A stretch of 64,000 nt of DNA from Endomychus coccineus (GCA_958510875.1 OY294070.1:4340001-4404000); one strand, 5' to 3'. Numbered from the stretch's first letter, positions 21,291-34,191 are shown. The notes: generated by a model not told the origin, from the letters alone. Made by a program: numbers and translations.

Positions 21291-24095
21291 AATAACAAAT
21301 ATGTTGTTTCTTTATATTCAATGAACATTATCATGACATAAGAAAATGCAATATTTCGAGCTGTATAATTTGGGATGAATCTCTTCGGGATATCACAATC
21401 TGATGATTGATTTATTTGGAACGTATGGCTTTCATCGCTTTCATACAGTGCAAGTCGTTGCAATTACATGAATTATCAGTTTGTCTCATCAATTTCCAGG
21501 CCAAATGGATGGAACACGTTGTACTATCATCTGTCAGAGTGATAAAAATATATTGGAATGATGTAAGAAGTATTCCTACATATATGCAATCTTGACAAAT
21601 GTGTAGATGAATTTTTTCTTTCAGCTTCCCTGTTTTTTATCGCCTCTAGTGCGACATCAGAACGCCGTCAAAAATCGCGATCGAGGTGAACCCTTTTACA
21701 AGGGATGACAAGTCGAACAAACAAATTTATATTCTCGTGGTTCGCGTATCATCCGAGAAAGATTCCTATAAAAATTTCAGTGGATATAAGCGATATATCA
21801 TGTCTATTATAGTAGGTCGTTATAACAATCTGAAAGGATTTTGATATAAATTCTCCGTAACCGGGACAGTTTTTCAACAGCTCTAGAGAAAAGAAATTCT
21901 ACATCTTCTTCCTATATCTTTCTGCATTGAAACGAAATCCTTCCAACACTTCTATCTCGATGTAGATTGTTAGGCGGTTTGCGATTCTCTTGGGTAAACG
22001 ACGATTTTCGGATTGGACCATTGAATGTACGTCTAAGAGATACTTTTTTCAGACAAACTGATTATATGTATATGTTTATTTGGTAATTTGGACACACAAA
22101 TCAGAAATAATTATTATAAAAGATCTATTCTGGAGATGATTCACATAAGATGTGACTCCAAGTTTGTAAATCATAGAACAGATATTCAATCATTAAGTCA
22201 GATTCATACTAATTTAATTATTGCTTGAAATAATAATAATATAATATTTGGATTTATTTCCTCAACTTCGATACATTAAAATATAGAATATCCACTTTTG
22301 CAATTACTGCCCTGAACAAAAAAGTTGAAGGTGCAGATTACCAATACAGGAGTTGGTATCTGATTTACCAGACCTCTACATGAATTGAAACTTATAATTA
22401 AGAGGTGCAACACAGCCAGAACTGTCGGTGTGGAGAAATAAAACACATACCTTTCTCCATATTCATTGAACACTGTCATGTGACATACTAATTTTCAAAT
22501 GATACAATGGAACAAGCGTATGACTAACATATTACTTACATATTGTTACCAGCTAGGTATTCATCTGCAACATAAAATAATCTACCACCTTAAAACTAAT
22601 ACTACCATCACATGTATATGTTGAGCTTGAAGCAAAGACTGCCGTACCATCCTTTACTGGAACCATTTCGCCGCATTTTCAGGCCCCTATTTGAGAACCT
22701 CTGGAAAGACCAGAACGCAGAAATTCGTCATCCAGTAAGCTATAAAATCACATACTTAAAATAAAGGTCATTTAGTTCCGAAGTTAAGCGAAAGCAAAGT
22801 TTCGCATTTAGGACACTCATTCACTCACTCACTCATGATCATCAGAATAGAACTAGTACTTCCCATAAACTCAGAGAGCTGAAATTTGGTACAGAGTTAG
22901 GGTTTAATGGCCACATAAAGGGAAAACTATAAAAACTAGGATCGAAGATCTGGAGTACCTGGTGACCCTTATTTGAAAAAACCAAAGGGCCCAACCAAAC
23001 TATTAAAGATCGACATATCGCCTTCACAAAAAATATTCAACTTTGTTTGCCTCTTCATTTGATGTAAAAAATCGAAGGTCTGATCTGATGAAGAACCCTC
23101 AGCTTGTCTCAGCTGTATTAGAGATATGGTAATGCCCCCTTCTACTATTGGTACATAAAAGAATGCCGTGAATTTGATTCACGAATCAAATTCATGGTGA
23201 ATGCATGTGTTGCACAATCAACAACAGCCTAAAATGAGACACTAGCGTCCAATTACCAATACCAGTATGGGCTATTATCTCGCTTATTGAACCTAAGTAG
23301 TTACAACAGATAACATTACGTGTAAACAAAATTGACTTGTACCCAGTAACGTATAAAGAATGTTCAACGGCCAAGTCACACAACATTAACTATAATAATA
23401 AAGAAATCGCAGTAAGGAACCTTAGACTTGGCACGACTTTGTCTAGATTTCATTACTTTTTAGAGATAAACAAGCAGCTCCATCGAGACTTGGCTAGTTT
23501 TTTACAGAATGTTTTTGGTGGGATTGACATTGATTTTTTAAATCATTATCTATAGCATTATATAGTTTGACGATATTATGTGAGAAGCTTCGCTCAAAAT
23601 AAGCAGGTATAAAATAAAACAAGAGTTTTTGTTACAAATTTGTCGACCAACGTTTAGACATTTGAAACACTAGATAATATAATTAAATAAAGCATAATAA
23701 ATTAAAGCTCCTAAAATAATAATAATACTACGTAACAAGCCGATGCTAGAGGAACGGTAGATTGTTTATTAAGTTGCCTGGTATTCTATTTTCCAATAAG
23801 TTTTCCCACGATACGAGTCGTATTAAATTCAGTAACTCGTATAAATTATTACAACATACGAATTCGTACTCTGGAACACGTACAATTCATGAAATTCCCT
23901 TTATTTCTAGAAATGCAATTCCGTTATTGTATCTTCTAAATGAAATCTAATCTAGCACTGGTCGATATACAACGTTCGAACACACAGACCGGCGTTTCAT
24001 TTTCCTCATAATCCATCATCTATTTTGTACCGTCCACTAACGGACGTTTTGGTTTTTGCAATCAGCAACCGTACATCGTCTGGATGTAACACATA
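21291..24095. other. no gene recognised; dispersed repeat at left edge
   Basis: Bases 21,310-21,400 match 48,905-48,995 (shared blocks GACATAA, GGATGAATCTC, CGGGATATCAC). A short CACT run lies at 22,818-22,836. Bases 22,333-22,380 resemble 23,258-23,300. The rest shows no coding motif. An isolated segment around 23,084-23,110 has CTGATGAAG, but no GAAA box follows, so I do not call a ribozyme. Confidence 0.35.
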
Positions 24096-24099
24096 TTTC

Positions 24100-24260
24100 A
24101 AGACATACAGGGTGTCCCAGGGGAACCTCCGTTGTTATTAGAGATAGCAACTAGCGTTCTATTCCAACGGTAATTGCGGACATTCTGCATAATTTAAAAT
24201 CATATTTCATCTAAGAGTGTGGCCATACAGGATGGAGCATAAAACTTATGTTATTTCAAA
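24100..24260 (+). mobile_element. solo Tc1/mariner-like terminal repeat
   Basis: TATACAGGGTGTCCC-like sequence starts at about 24,105 (ACATACAGGGTGTCCCAGGG), matching the outer TIR ends of the complete elements at 17,568 and 27,588. Further on are CATACAGGATGG and the block AAACTTATGTTATTTCAAATGG, similar to the inner arm of the 17.6-kb element. No matching right end was found, so it is probably a truncated MITE. Confidence 0.45.
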
Positions 24261-24529
24261 TGGAGAGCTCCCTATATTTTAACACCATTATAAAGCCTTT
24301 CTGTTTAAAATAGGTTCGTTGTTGATAGAACAATCATGGAATCATTTGGATTTTAGTATCCAGTGTTTTTTTGAAATCCTGAATTTGTATTCGAGATCTT
24401 TTTAATCAACCATATCGAGCTACCGTATACAGGCTGTGTCCAAACGCAAAACAGTGAATACCCTGTTTCTTCAAATAGAATTATCTCATAACTAGGAAGT
24501 CGGTAAGCTGTGCTCGCCCAAAGAGTTGA

Positions 24530-26640
24530 GACGGAGAAGGTGAGTGTGCCGAAAAGATTGGCTATCGTCTTTCGCATAAAGAGCACGAAATGAGGCAAGT
24601 TGGCAATCTACTCCGCGTACAGTTCTCTCACATAAGAAACTAGATGAAAGTGAAATAGACGACTTACTAGAAAAAAACGTACCCACAATAATAGCGGGTG
24701 ATCTGAACTGCAAACGTACGGATTAGAGCTGCAGGACGACAAACCCAAAAGGAAAATAGCTGCACAGATATGTCTAGAATCGCCAACTGACAGTAATTTC
24801 CTCAAGCAGAACCAATGCATTTCTCAAATAATGGGTGCAACGAGGACATCTTGGATATAGCAATGATGAAAGACATTGTACAGCCTTATGAGATTATAAT
24901 AAAGAAGGACTCGGATCATAACTCAGTGTACCTACGAAAAAATTATTCACCCTATATACCTAAACGCCCAAAGCCTGAAAATACAAAAATTCGGACGCGC
25001 TAGAAAATGCAATAAGTCATTTCGACAGAACAATAAAAACGGCCTTTAACGAATCAACAACTATACCAGGAAAGAAATTCAATCGGCACATATCCCTCAT
25101 AGCATAAAAGACTTCATCAAACAAAAAACAGGGCAAGATAGGTATTTCATTGAACGAAATCACCTCAAGATAAAGCGGTACCAAATAGGCTGAACAAGGA
25201 AATTCAGTATGTCCTATCAGACTACAGGAACAGAAAAATTAACGTAAAAATGGAAACATACATCGAGCCCTGGGTTTTCGCGAATAAGCTAAGGGGAAAA
25301 AGCACCGCGATACCCGCACTCAAATTAGGAAATGGCAACGCTGCAGTGACATATGTCCAATTCAATCCGAATCCAAGTAAACTACCGAGACACAACAAAA
25401 AAAGTAGAAAATGAGCTGAAGCTTATGCTTAGGATAGAGGGGGAGTATAGAATCACAGTCAGAAACAAAAGAGGAAATCGAAGAGATAGTAAAAACACAA
25501 AGATCCGGAAAGGCCCCGGCGGCGATAAGATTAGAAATCAGATATTGAATAATATTGGGGAAAAACCTATAGAATACTTAGTAGAAATTGGCTCCTCAAA
25601 CACAGGCAACATCCAAAGAACTGGAAAACAGAGGAAACAGTAATGATCCCCAAGCCAAATAAACCGAGGAATCCATCAAGCTTGAGCCCGATAAGTTTTC
25701 TATCAAAAGTAAAATAGTCGATAGAACGATACTAACCATGTTGAACCAGCTAATAGAAACCCAAAATATAACCCGGGATGAGCAACATGGATTCCGCAAA
25801 GATCATGGCACGACGCACCAACTAGCTAGAATAGCTGGGAAGATTATAAGAGGCAAAGCCTTTGACGAGATATGGCACGCTTGACTGATATATAAGATGT
25901 ACAAATACAACCTACCAATAGCCTACCTGAAGCTTATAGATTCGTACCTTACGGGGCGCAAATTCAATACGAGGCTGAACGATATAACGAGGGAAGGAAG
26001 GCAAGCCAAGGCAGGTGTACCGCAAGGGTACCTCCTCGAACCGGTACTCTATAACTTGTATACCGCAGATATACCTAAGGCAATATGATTAGACTTGGCG
26101 CAACATTCAGATGACACAGACGTCTTATGCCAACACATTTAAATAGAATGCATACAAGCGAGGCTTCAAAGAAACATCACCGACCTCGAAGAGTGGTTCA
26201 ACAAATGGCGAATAGAAGTGAAAGCCACAAAAAGTCAAACGATAATGTTCTCAATGAGAGACATTAAACACAAACCGACGAAAGATATTGAGATAAACAA
26301 GAAAACGATACCTTGGGTGGAAGAAGTGAAATACTCGTGAGTAACGACAGACAGGAAGCTAACTTTATTCCCCACCTAGGGAACATGAAGAGAAAAGCAA
26401 ATCAGATGGAAGAGCACCAATATTCGCTACTCAACTGGAGAAGCAAACTACGTACCACAAAAGTAAATCAAAGATCTCTACTTGTATAATAAGAGCAACA
26501 ATAACATAGGCCGCCGAAATATGGTTAGAAGCATCACCCGCGCAACTAAAAAATTTGCAAATAATATAGAATAAGAATAATAGCACCTGTCAGTCTCAAT
26601 CACAAAGAGAACTCAGACTCCCCTTCAGTAAAATAATTAG
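24530..26640 (+). pseudogene. Jockey-like non-LTR element: endonuclease plus RT
   Basis: Plus strand, 5' to 3': LAIYSAYS (about 24,600), PTIIAGDLNCKRTD (about 24,690) and, in another frame, DILDIAM...SDHNSV (about 24,850-24,930), the closing boxes of the AP-like endonuclease. Then a KAPGGDKI block (about 25,515), IPKPNKPRNPSSLSPISFLS (about 25,645), DEQHGFRKDHGTTHQLA (about 25,775), LTGRKFNTRL..., GVPQGYLLEPVLYNLYTADI (about 26,015), SDDTDVL (about 26,107) and LEEWFNKWRIEVKATKSQTI (about 26,190). The YADD box has become HSDD. Stops and at least three frameshifts make it dead. Jockey-clade assignment rests on the endonuclease wording and the spacing. Confidence 0.85.
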
Positions 26641-27587
26641 TTCGTTAGTATGGATATGGTGACTAGTCATATGGAACTAATTGCACCTCATTCTTTGATG
26701 TTTCAATTTGATTCTCATCAGAATGCATCCTCCTAAGTGTAATGTATGAAAATTTTGGAAAAAAATTAACAATAAAATTTCAGTGAGATGTAAAATGCTT
26801 TTGAACTTATTTGGCAACATCCTATATATAATTAATCAAATTTGATTCGAGTTCACAACATATGTGTTTCATAAATTTATATTTCATATTTATAATCAGT
26901 GGGGTAATTTTTCGTACCACCTCGACATCGCAAAAATTCTGTTCTATGCCTTACGCTTCATATAGTAAGGAAAGTATTAAATGTGCGGAATAATATACAA
27001 AAGATGACTCAAAAACTCATGCACGTGATTTGCTATATAGCGCAACAGAAGATTCGAATATAAAAAGATATTTTGTGTAAGCGTATGATTGAAAACAAAA
27101 AAATAATCTTCATACAGCAAACTTGTTCTTTATAGCGAGACCCCGACACGGGGTTTTGTTAACCAAAAATCGATAGGATGTCGTGAAAAGTTTAATGCAA
27201 TGAATGGAAAGTATAAAAGAGTTCTTCTCGAGTTAAACCTCGGAAAATAGAACTTTCGAGATCGCTTTTGATGTTTGTTTCTTTCAAGTTCTTTATCTTT
27301 TATGTAAGTCCTACAATGCTTTCATAATTTTCGTCATATCCACTCTCTCTGTCTGAAAGGATAGGAGGATTAGGATAATTAACTTGCAGAGGCAGGTTTT
27401 CGTCAGCTGTTCTCGCCTTCAATGCAACCAATTCAAAACGCTGCAAATCATCCGGTTAAGAAGTTATCCTCGTCACCAGCTTTCACAGGGTAAGGTTGTA
27501 GAACATCCAAATGTTGAAATTTGTGTTGACAATTCATTCTTATTATGACGAGGTGGCACCTACCAGGTGATGCAATACTTATCAATA
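26641..27587. other. no gene recognised
   Basis: AT-rich spacer between the Jockey-like copy and the next transposon. I found no domain or repeat that I can name. Confidence 0.3.
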
Positions 27588-29583
27588 CAGGGTGTTCCAT
27601 CTCAGACGAGCCACCCCGTATATTTCTTATCCCATAGTGAATGGAAAAATCTCCCGAAACACGTTGAATGATATTGTTTGGGAGACATCTTTTGACGTAT
27701 ATTTGAGGCTTGAACGAGCAACCTCCTAATAGGGGGTGCTTCAACCCTTCAAAATTGAATAGGGGAGAGGGGTTGAGTGATACGTCATTTGAAAGGTCTT
27801 GGAAGCTTCTTTACAACGGTGTATGAAAAACGTAAATTTGATGAACCGTTTTCGCCAAAAATTGATTTTGTTGCTCGAGTGCGCCACCTTGAATATTTTG
27901 GTTTTTTATACAATGTACAAGCTCATTTTTATTAAGCCTTTTTTACAAACTCAAACAATCTTCAAAAAATCACATTCGTAAAAAATTGAATTGTGTTGTC
28001 ATGCTTACAATGAAAAAAATTGAATCTGCGTGTTTAAATCAAATGTTCAAATTGTCCTCCATTGACTTCCATACAATAATACAATCTTGACTGAAAACCG
28101 TCTCTAACATGGTTCAGCATAATTGGAGTTATTTGACGACACTCATTTACAATTCGTTGGAGTAGTTCGTCCAAATTTTCAGGCTGAGTCACAAAAATCT
28201 TGAACTTAAGATGTCCCCACAAGAGGAAGTCCAGAAGGTTCAGGTCAGGAGATCGAGCAGGCCACTCCATAGGACCTCTTCTTCCAATCCAACGACCAAG
28301 GTATTGCAAATTGAGGTATTGGCGAACTGGTGCGGAGTAGTGAGGAGGAGCTCCGTCTTGTTGGAAATGCAATTGTTGTTCAAGTAGTAAAGGATCGTTT
28401 TCTAATTGTTCAGTTATTAACGGATCAATCGCATTTTTCAACATTTCAAGATGAATTTCGCCATTTAAATTACCAGGAATGAACAGAGGTCAAATTAGGT
28501 GGTCTCCCAAAATTCCTAACCAAACGTTTAGCTTTTCCCGATGTTGAGTGTGAACTCCTCGAAATTCATGAGGATTTGTATCGCTCCAAATTCTACAGTT
28601 ATGCCGGTTAACCTCTCCATTAAGTAAAAAAGTGCATTCGTCAGAAAAGCAAACCGGCTAATGCCGGAAGCTGCGGAAAGTTGACGTACAGATTGATAAG
28701 TTGGACATGTCCCAATACCGCCACAGCTGCTCCTTCATCATTAACAATTCCGATAGGTGCCCTTTTCTTATCCATTACTGAACCCGTCTCCACAAATTTT
28801 GAAATCAATTCCATTACGTACTTATGACGAACGCTACGTTCAGGATGGTTTTCGTTAAATATCCTTGCAGCCACTCGGGCATAATTTTGATTTTGGTAAT
28901 AAAGGCTAACCAGCTCAACACGTTCTTGCAATGTGTACACCATATTTTTTGAAATTTTAAACAAATCAGCAAAGTAGTAACTCAACAGATTGATTAAAAT
29001 CATGAAATGATCGAAGAAACGTTAAAACCAGATAAACACCTTCTAAGAACAAAAAATGAAGGCAACATAAGGCTGTTTTTTTATTTATCAGTTTGAGAGA
29101 ATGTATTATTGTATGGAAGTCAATGGAGGACAATTTGAACATTTGATTTAAACACGCAGATTTGATTTTTTTCATTGTAAGCATGACAACACAATTCAAT
29201 TTTTTTACGAATGTAATTTTTTGAAGATTGTTCAAGTTTTTAAAAAAGGCTTTTACATTGTACAAATAACCAAAATATTCAAGGTGGCCCATTCGAGCAA
29301 CAAAATTAATTTTTGGCGAAAACGGTTCATCAAATTTACGTTTTTCATACACCGTTGTAAAGAGGCTTCCAAGACCTTTCAAATGACGTATCACTCAACC
29401 CCTCTCCCCTATTCAATTTTGAGGGGTTGAAGCACCCCCTATTAGGAGGTTGCTCGTTCAAGCCTCAAATATACGTCAAAAGATGTCCCCCAAACAAAAT
29501 CATTCGACGTGTTTCGGGAGATTCTTCCACTCACTATGGGATAAGAAATATACGGGGTGGCTCGTCTGAGATGGAACACTCTG
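27588..29583 (-). mobile_element. Tc1/mariner-superfamily transposon with ~490-bp TIRs, 1,996 bp
   Basis: The left arm (27,588-28,083) and right arm (29,101-29,583) are inverted copies with about 90% or more identity by eye. Ends are CAGGGTGTTCCATCTCAG and its near-inverse, with TA on each side (27,586-27,587; 29,584-29,585). The transposase is on the minus strand, and its last ~15 codons lie inside the left arm, so the right arm carries a second copy of that protein tail (YYCMEVNGGQFEHLI at about 29,104-29,148, plus strand). The hAT-like end starts only 15 bp after the right TA. Confidence 0.9.
28034..28968 (-). pseudogene. Tc1/mariner-type transposase, internal deletion
   Basis: Start at about 28,943 (MVYTLQERVELVSLYYQNQN), followed by AARIFNENHPER, the DUF4817-like N-terminal helix-turn-helix. 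SVRHKYVMELISKFVETGSV is the second helix-turn-helix. Near 28,690 the frame shifts, and about 60 codons expected before the catalytic domain seem to be missing. Then come CFSDECTF (about 28,650), a stop in ...GDHLI, QQDGAPPHYS (about 28,360) and RSPDLNLLDF (about 28,245), with 36 residues between the second and third Asp, and a long intact tail to VNGGQFEHLI. All three catalytic Asp are present, but the copy is broken. Confidence 0.85.
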
Positions 29584-29598
29584 TATATTCATTATATG

Positions 29599-30190
29599 TA
29601 GAGCTCGGGAAATATGCAAAATGTGCATATTTGCATGTTTTGAATAAATTCTATAATTGCATATGCATTTATTGAAAGTGCATATTTTCAGGTATTTTCC
29701 GACTTCTGCAAAAAATGAAAATTTTCAACATGGAACCAGGTAATGCAATAAGCGAAGTAGGTATCCCTCGGAAATACCCCCATATCAATATAAGCATAAT
29801 ACGACAATAGACCCTACTGAGCGATTATTCGATTGCCGTCATAAAATCAATATGATTTTTCCCGGAAGCTTAACAAATTTTCAGAATTTGTGTTACCAAA
29901 ATACCCTAATTGCAAACGTCTTTAGATTTTATAAGAGGAGGAAACTATTGACATTGAGCCAATGAAACCACACCTCCTTTAAAATTTGAAGTTTGAAAAG
30001 AATCTAGGATTTAGTTCTGTCCTGTCTTTAGTTAGTCCAGTAAAGTTTTGTTTGCTGAAGTGTGTGATAATGCCAAAACTCAGTGCTAGTAAATCAATTC
30101 TTCCGAAGAAGTGAATCAATAATAAAAAAGACTTTAAAATCATTGATGACAACCATATATTTTGCACAGTTTGCAACAAACCGGTAAGTA
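29599..30190 (+). mobile_element. hAT-like 5' end with first transposase exon
   Basis: Begins TAGAGCTCGGGAAATATGC, a hAT-style terminus, followed by several TGCATATT-type subterminal motifs (29,620-29,690). ATG at 30,070 opens MPKLSASKSILPKK, a TGA, then NNKKDFKIIDDNHIFCTVCN up to a strong donor CCG/GTAAGTATT at 30,183/30,184. A short MPK... start with an F-C-x-V-C zinc-finger half is typical of CGGBP1/hAT-like proteins in insects. The TGA suggests decay. No second exon or 3' TIR was found. The opposite-strand ORF is a shadow. Confidence 0.5.
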
Positions 30191-30369
30191 TTATTATGTC
30201 TAAGTAATTATTGTTTTGATTTTCAAACATTTTTCTGAAAATATAAGCAAAATGTAATTTTCCGTTGAAATATAAGTTTTAGAATAGGTGAATTCATCTA
30301 TTTTAAGGCACTGGTGTTAAAATTATTTTTAGCAAAGGTGTAAACATGGTCTTGACACTGACTTGCATA

Positions 30370-30960
30370 CATTGTTTTGTTGGCCCAGAAGGGCTAAACC
30401 CTACACGCAATTTGATGGAGCTACTATTGGTTCCGGCCCGACGGTGGCGCTAGATGACCTTCGCCGGGCCGGAAAGTCGACCATTCCATTTCCTACAACT
30501 CCAGGGGGCCAGAAATTTCTTCTGGCTAGGACAGCCAGTGTATCCCTGCATTCTTTGACAAGCGTTGATGTGACTCTGGGTCATTTGAGAACTCCCAGAG
30601 CCAACCGACTGTCTGTGCAAATATATATGCGCCTATTTACATACTTTCCTTGCTGGTTGTTTACGGCTCAAATCAATATTGCGTATACCTTCGCCTGAAA
30701 GACCCTGCAGTAAGTGCTTAGCCTAGAGTCACTGAGATAGTGATCTTTGGCGTCTTCAGAAGCTTGACCTACCTTGAACCCATCTGTGAACCAAAGGAGC
30801 CCGTCTGGTGGCAGTAAGGTGAGAGTTTAGTTACTCCAATCTGCTCTATCCGGGAGGAGGATTTTGGGAGAAGTGAGAGATATAGCTGGGATCATGCTAT
30901 CTTGTTTCGTTCCTAGTATGGGGCATTTAAAGATTGCCTCACTTAAAATCGATGAGTGTC
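30370..30960 (-). pseudogene. non-LTR RNase H domain
   Basis: Minus strand: DRADW (about 30,847), LLWFTDGFKVG (about 30,815), RVFQAKVYAI (about 30,700), YICTDSRLALGVL (about 30,630), NFWPPGVVGNGMVD (about 30,525), then GPEPIVAP (about 30,440). These are the TDG, E-containing, TDS and GN..D boxes of RNase H from R1/Jockey/I-group elements, though E is replaced by K in AKVYA. The 111-codon plus-strand ORF over the same bases is antisense. It is decayed by stops. Confidence 0.75.
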
Positions 30961-31980
30961 CACGAGAGTAGTGCGTTTTGTTCTAGTGGCCTAGGCCCTT
31001 CAACCTTTAACAGAGGAGGTCCCTTGAAACATCTATCTGGGAAAACTGTGTAGTAAACGAAAAAGTTGTGACGGCAAACCATAAGACGTAAGTACGCCAA
31101 AAATCCCTGTTTGGTTAAATGCTTTGAAGATATCCGCTGCAACAGCTAGTGATTCTCCATATTTTCCAATAGATATATGCCATGTATGTGTTACATGAGG
31201 ACGTGCTCTCTTGATCTCTGCTTCTCTGCAGTTAATATACTGATATTAAGGTGTGAATTTATGTCTCATTCATGGTCGTGTAATTTCTGCTTGCCGAAAC
31301 TGAGATCTAAATGGGCTCGTTTATGAGCGAATATTATAGTCATCGTTATCATCATCATCGAAATATTGAATTCTACATCGAAGCATGATACATAATATGC
31401 TACACTGGAATTAATATCTGACCAATAATCTATTTCCTACCTGAAATAGCTGATTTCAACAATCAAACGCATTCTCACCAAACTGCGAATGTTTATGTTT
31501 GGTGGAATAGGAGATTATTATTTGGAAGCATGGTAAATGTTTAGCACTTCAACAGAGCATTTTAAAATTATCGAATATTCCGACTAAGCTGATTATTAAT
31601 GATTATTTACATTTCAAAGTTATCCATGCTATAACAGAATGGATGATTGATTCGTATTTACTCAGTATACAAATGCTGATTCAATATTACCTGTTGCTAT
31701 GCGATTCTCAAGTCGAATATAATAACTTTTTCATTCTTATTTACTTATTTTATCTCGAATTCATGTCTCTTTGTTTGCAATATTGTTTCATTCGCAACTT
31801 TTTCAATTCCATTCCTTCGTAACTTTGAAAAAGAAATCTCAAATACTTACAGAATAAAACACAAATTTAAACTTAAATAATTATTCGAATATTTTTTATT
31901 CACCCAGGTGGAAGAAAACAATTTTCAACAAGAGATACATCTTAGTATTACAGGGTGACTAACAAATAACAATACGATAT
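30961..31980. other. no gene recognised
   Basis: AT-rich sequence. A TACAGGGTGAC end-like motif occurs at about 31,949 with no partner. I saw no other content. Confidence 0.3.
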
Positions 31981-31982
31981 GA

Positions 31983-32110
31983 ATAATAAGGTATTTCTAG
32001 TCCAGATTGATCACTAACGTCAGAAACGTATAGTTCCAAACAGCTGTTTCGCTCTTGTCATAGAGCTCAACAATGGAGAGAGCAAGTTTTCAACGTACTA
32101 ATAGTGGAGA
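31983..32110 (-). ncRNA. type-A hammerhead-like motif, copy 2
   Basis: On the minus strand: UCCA (helix I), UUGUUGA in place of CUGAUGA (32,073-32,067), GCUCU (helix II, 32,066-32,062), a loop, AGAGC (32,055-32,051), GAAA (32,050-32,047), palindrome CAGCTG (32,046-32,041), TT, then UGGA to close helix I. Helix II is perfect and helix III is a six-base palindrome suited to dimer formation. Two core bases differ from consensus, so it is probably inactive. Confidence 0.6.
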
Positions 32111-32689
32111 AAATAAAGCAGAAGAGGTATTTTTTTATGACAAGCACTTTAGCATTTCTACACAGTAAAATGCATCTTTTTGAATGCTTTTTCAGGAAAT
32201 AATATTTAAAATGTCCAGATATAGCCAAAATAATCCAGAATTTCTTACTCGGGGATTTTTGGGGTTGCTGATGACGATTCTTGTGCCAGATTTGAACTAC
32301 GACGCACCTGGGGCTGATGGCATCCTGGTACTATCGTCGTCTCCAGGGAATTCGAGAAAATATCTTTCGCAAGGGGATGAAACCTATTGGGGATGTTATT
32401 TTGAGGTTGTCGATCATGACCATGGCATTCAATAGTAACGTAGGACTTCTTCATGGATTGTTTTTTAATATGCTCTGAAATTCAACCAAATCCATATCTC
32501 GAGGATTTTTGGGGCCACTGAACAAGTTACTACTTCAGTAAAACTTATAATATATTACCTACTGAATTAAAACATTTTCATGGAAGCTTACAACAGTATG
32601 AAATAAAGTAAATTTTCGATATCCAACTCAAAAGTAGAAATTTAAGAGAATTATTTTGTTGAGGTCTTCTACAAGTGTTCCCTTAATTT

Positions 32690-33850
32690 TCTCCAAACTT
32701 TTCTTCCGTGTTTGTCCGCCCTTCCTTACCCTGTCCAACCTGAGTGACTCGAAATCCAAGTCAGGTTGACCCTGTTTCCAACGACCCGCCTGTTAAGGAT
32801 CTCTTTGGTATCCCTGACAAGCCTCGAGAACGTAGTCGGGCTCTTCAGTGCGTATAGCGCCGCTGGACTGTCCGAACAGATCCAGATGGTCTCATTTATC
32901 CTACCACAGCCAAGTTGCATCTGTGTATGCATCTCCTTGAGATCCCCATTTGTACGGAGTACCATCAATATATCTAGGACCGCGAAAGACCACTTCGACT
33001 CTTAATTCTGATCTAGATTCATCCGTATGCCAAATTGTGCCGTGTTTATGCGTGCCGTAATTTTTTCATTCCTCCCTCGATTAGATTGAGATCCTGAAAT
33101 GATGTTCCATGAACCACAGAGCTTTGAATCTGTTCTACGGATCTAATCGTAGCCTTTCAGGCTGCATCCTGGATATACGGGATTGGTCTGCATTCCATAT
33201 CTTTGGAGAGCCATTGGAGCTGACCCTGTAGACCACCATGATTGCAAGATTCCTCATAGTCATTGATAGGGATGACACGCTCAGCTGCGCCTCAACGCTG
33301 CAGTCAGTGCACTTCTCCCCGTGGATTTAACGCCTCTGATGAAGAGTTGCTGTAATCAATTTAGAAGTTTCTGGGTTATAACCAGTTCGGTTCATTCTCA
33401 CCATACAAGAACTGCATGAGTGAATATTGGGATAATGATAGCCACATCAGCTGCTTATGCCCCAAATTCAACTTTATGCCCATTGCTCTCTCACAGTGCC
33501 AAAAGATTATCAAAGCATTTTGGCTTCTAAGTTCCAGTTGCTTTTGCCAAAGTAGTTTTTCGTCGAGAGTGACTTCAAGATATTTCACCGTCTAGGAAAA
33601 GTAAATTGACTCGCCACCGATTACCATTTTTTTCCGTGGCTCGATTTTGTACCACCTTATGAAGAAAATGATGATGGTAAATTTCTTGTGCTGAATGGAG
33701 AGTTTTCTCTCGACACCAGACTCCGGTAATTATCAAGACCTGTTGGGAAAGCTCCTGCAAGGCTCATCTGGATACTGTGGCAATGTCATCCGCATAACAT
33801 ACCACCTTAATACCAGCACAGCTTGATCTTAGTCGGTCAATTTATAAGGC
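32690..33850 (-). pseudogene. R1/Jockey-group RT thumb plus RNase H
   Basis: Minus strand: an ADDIATVS box (about 33,795), then a frame rich in RT connection sequence, MKYLEVTLDEKLLWQKQLEL (33,588 onward), FWHCERAMGIKLNLGHKQLM, then a gap, then RNase H. RNase H begins near 32,960 and reads TIWICSDSPAALYALKSP and NRVNLTWISSHSGWTG (about 32,730). The catalytic SDS and the HSG boxes are present. A paralogue sharing the KSP..., INETIWI and NALKSP wording lies at 52,340-52,960. It has several frameshifts and is truncated at the 5' end. Confidence 0.8.
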
Positions 33851-34191
33851 TTCAACCGCACCAACAAAGAAGAAATCAGCCTTTGCTGAGTGGAATAAGC
33901 CATTCTTTTATGTTGTGTAAGTATTGATTTGTTATTCCCCCTGAATTGATAATTATTAGACCAAGTGGTGCAACCTTATAGGCAGAATGTTGACAATTGT
34001 TTGACCGCGTGAATGCAACTTCATAAGGTGTATTTTGACAATGTGTTGACCACATCATGGTAGCAGGTCACAACTTCCTAGATCTTAAAAACCACTAACA
34101 AATTTTTAGATATGAATTTTTTTTATTTTTTTTTTTTGAAGCAAAATAATTGTCACAAGCACTTATCCAGATACCACAATTTCTACTTTAG

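Noticed and set aside
23080..23125. hammerhead motif at CTGATGAAG
   Set aside because: No helix II partner and no GAAA box follow.
30363..30698. 111-codon plus-strand ORF
   Set aside because: It lies exactly antisense to the RNase H remnant, whose motifs are on the minus strand; an open shadow frame in GC-richer DNA.
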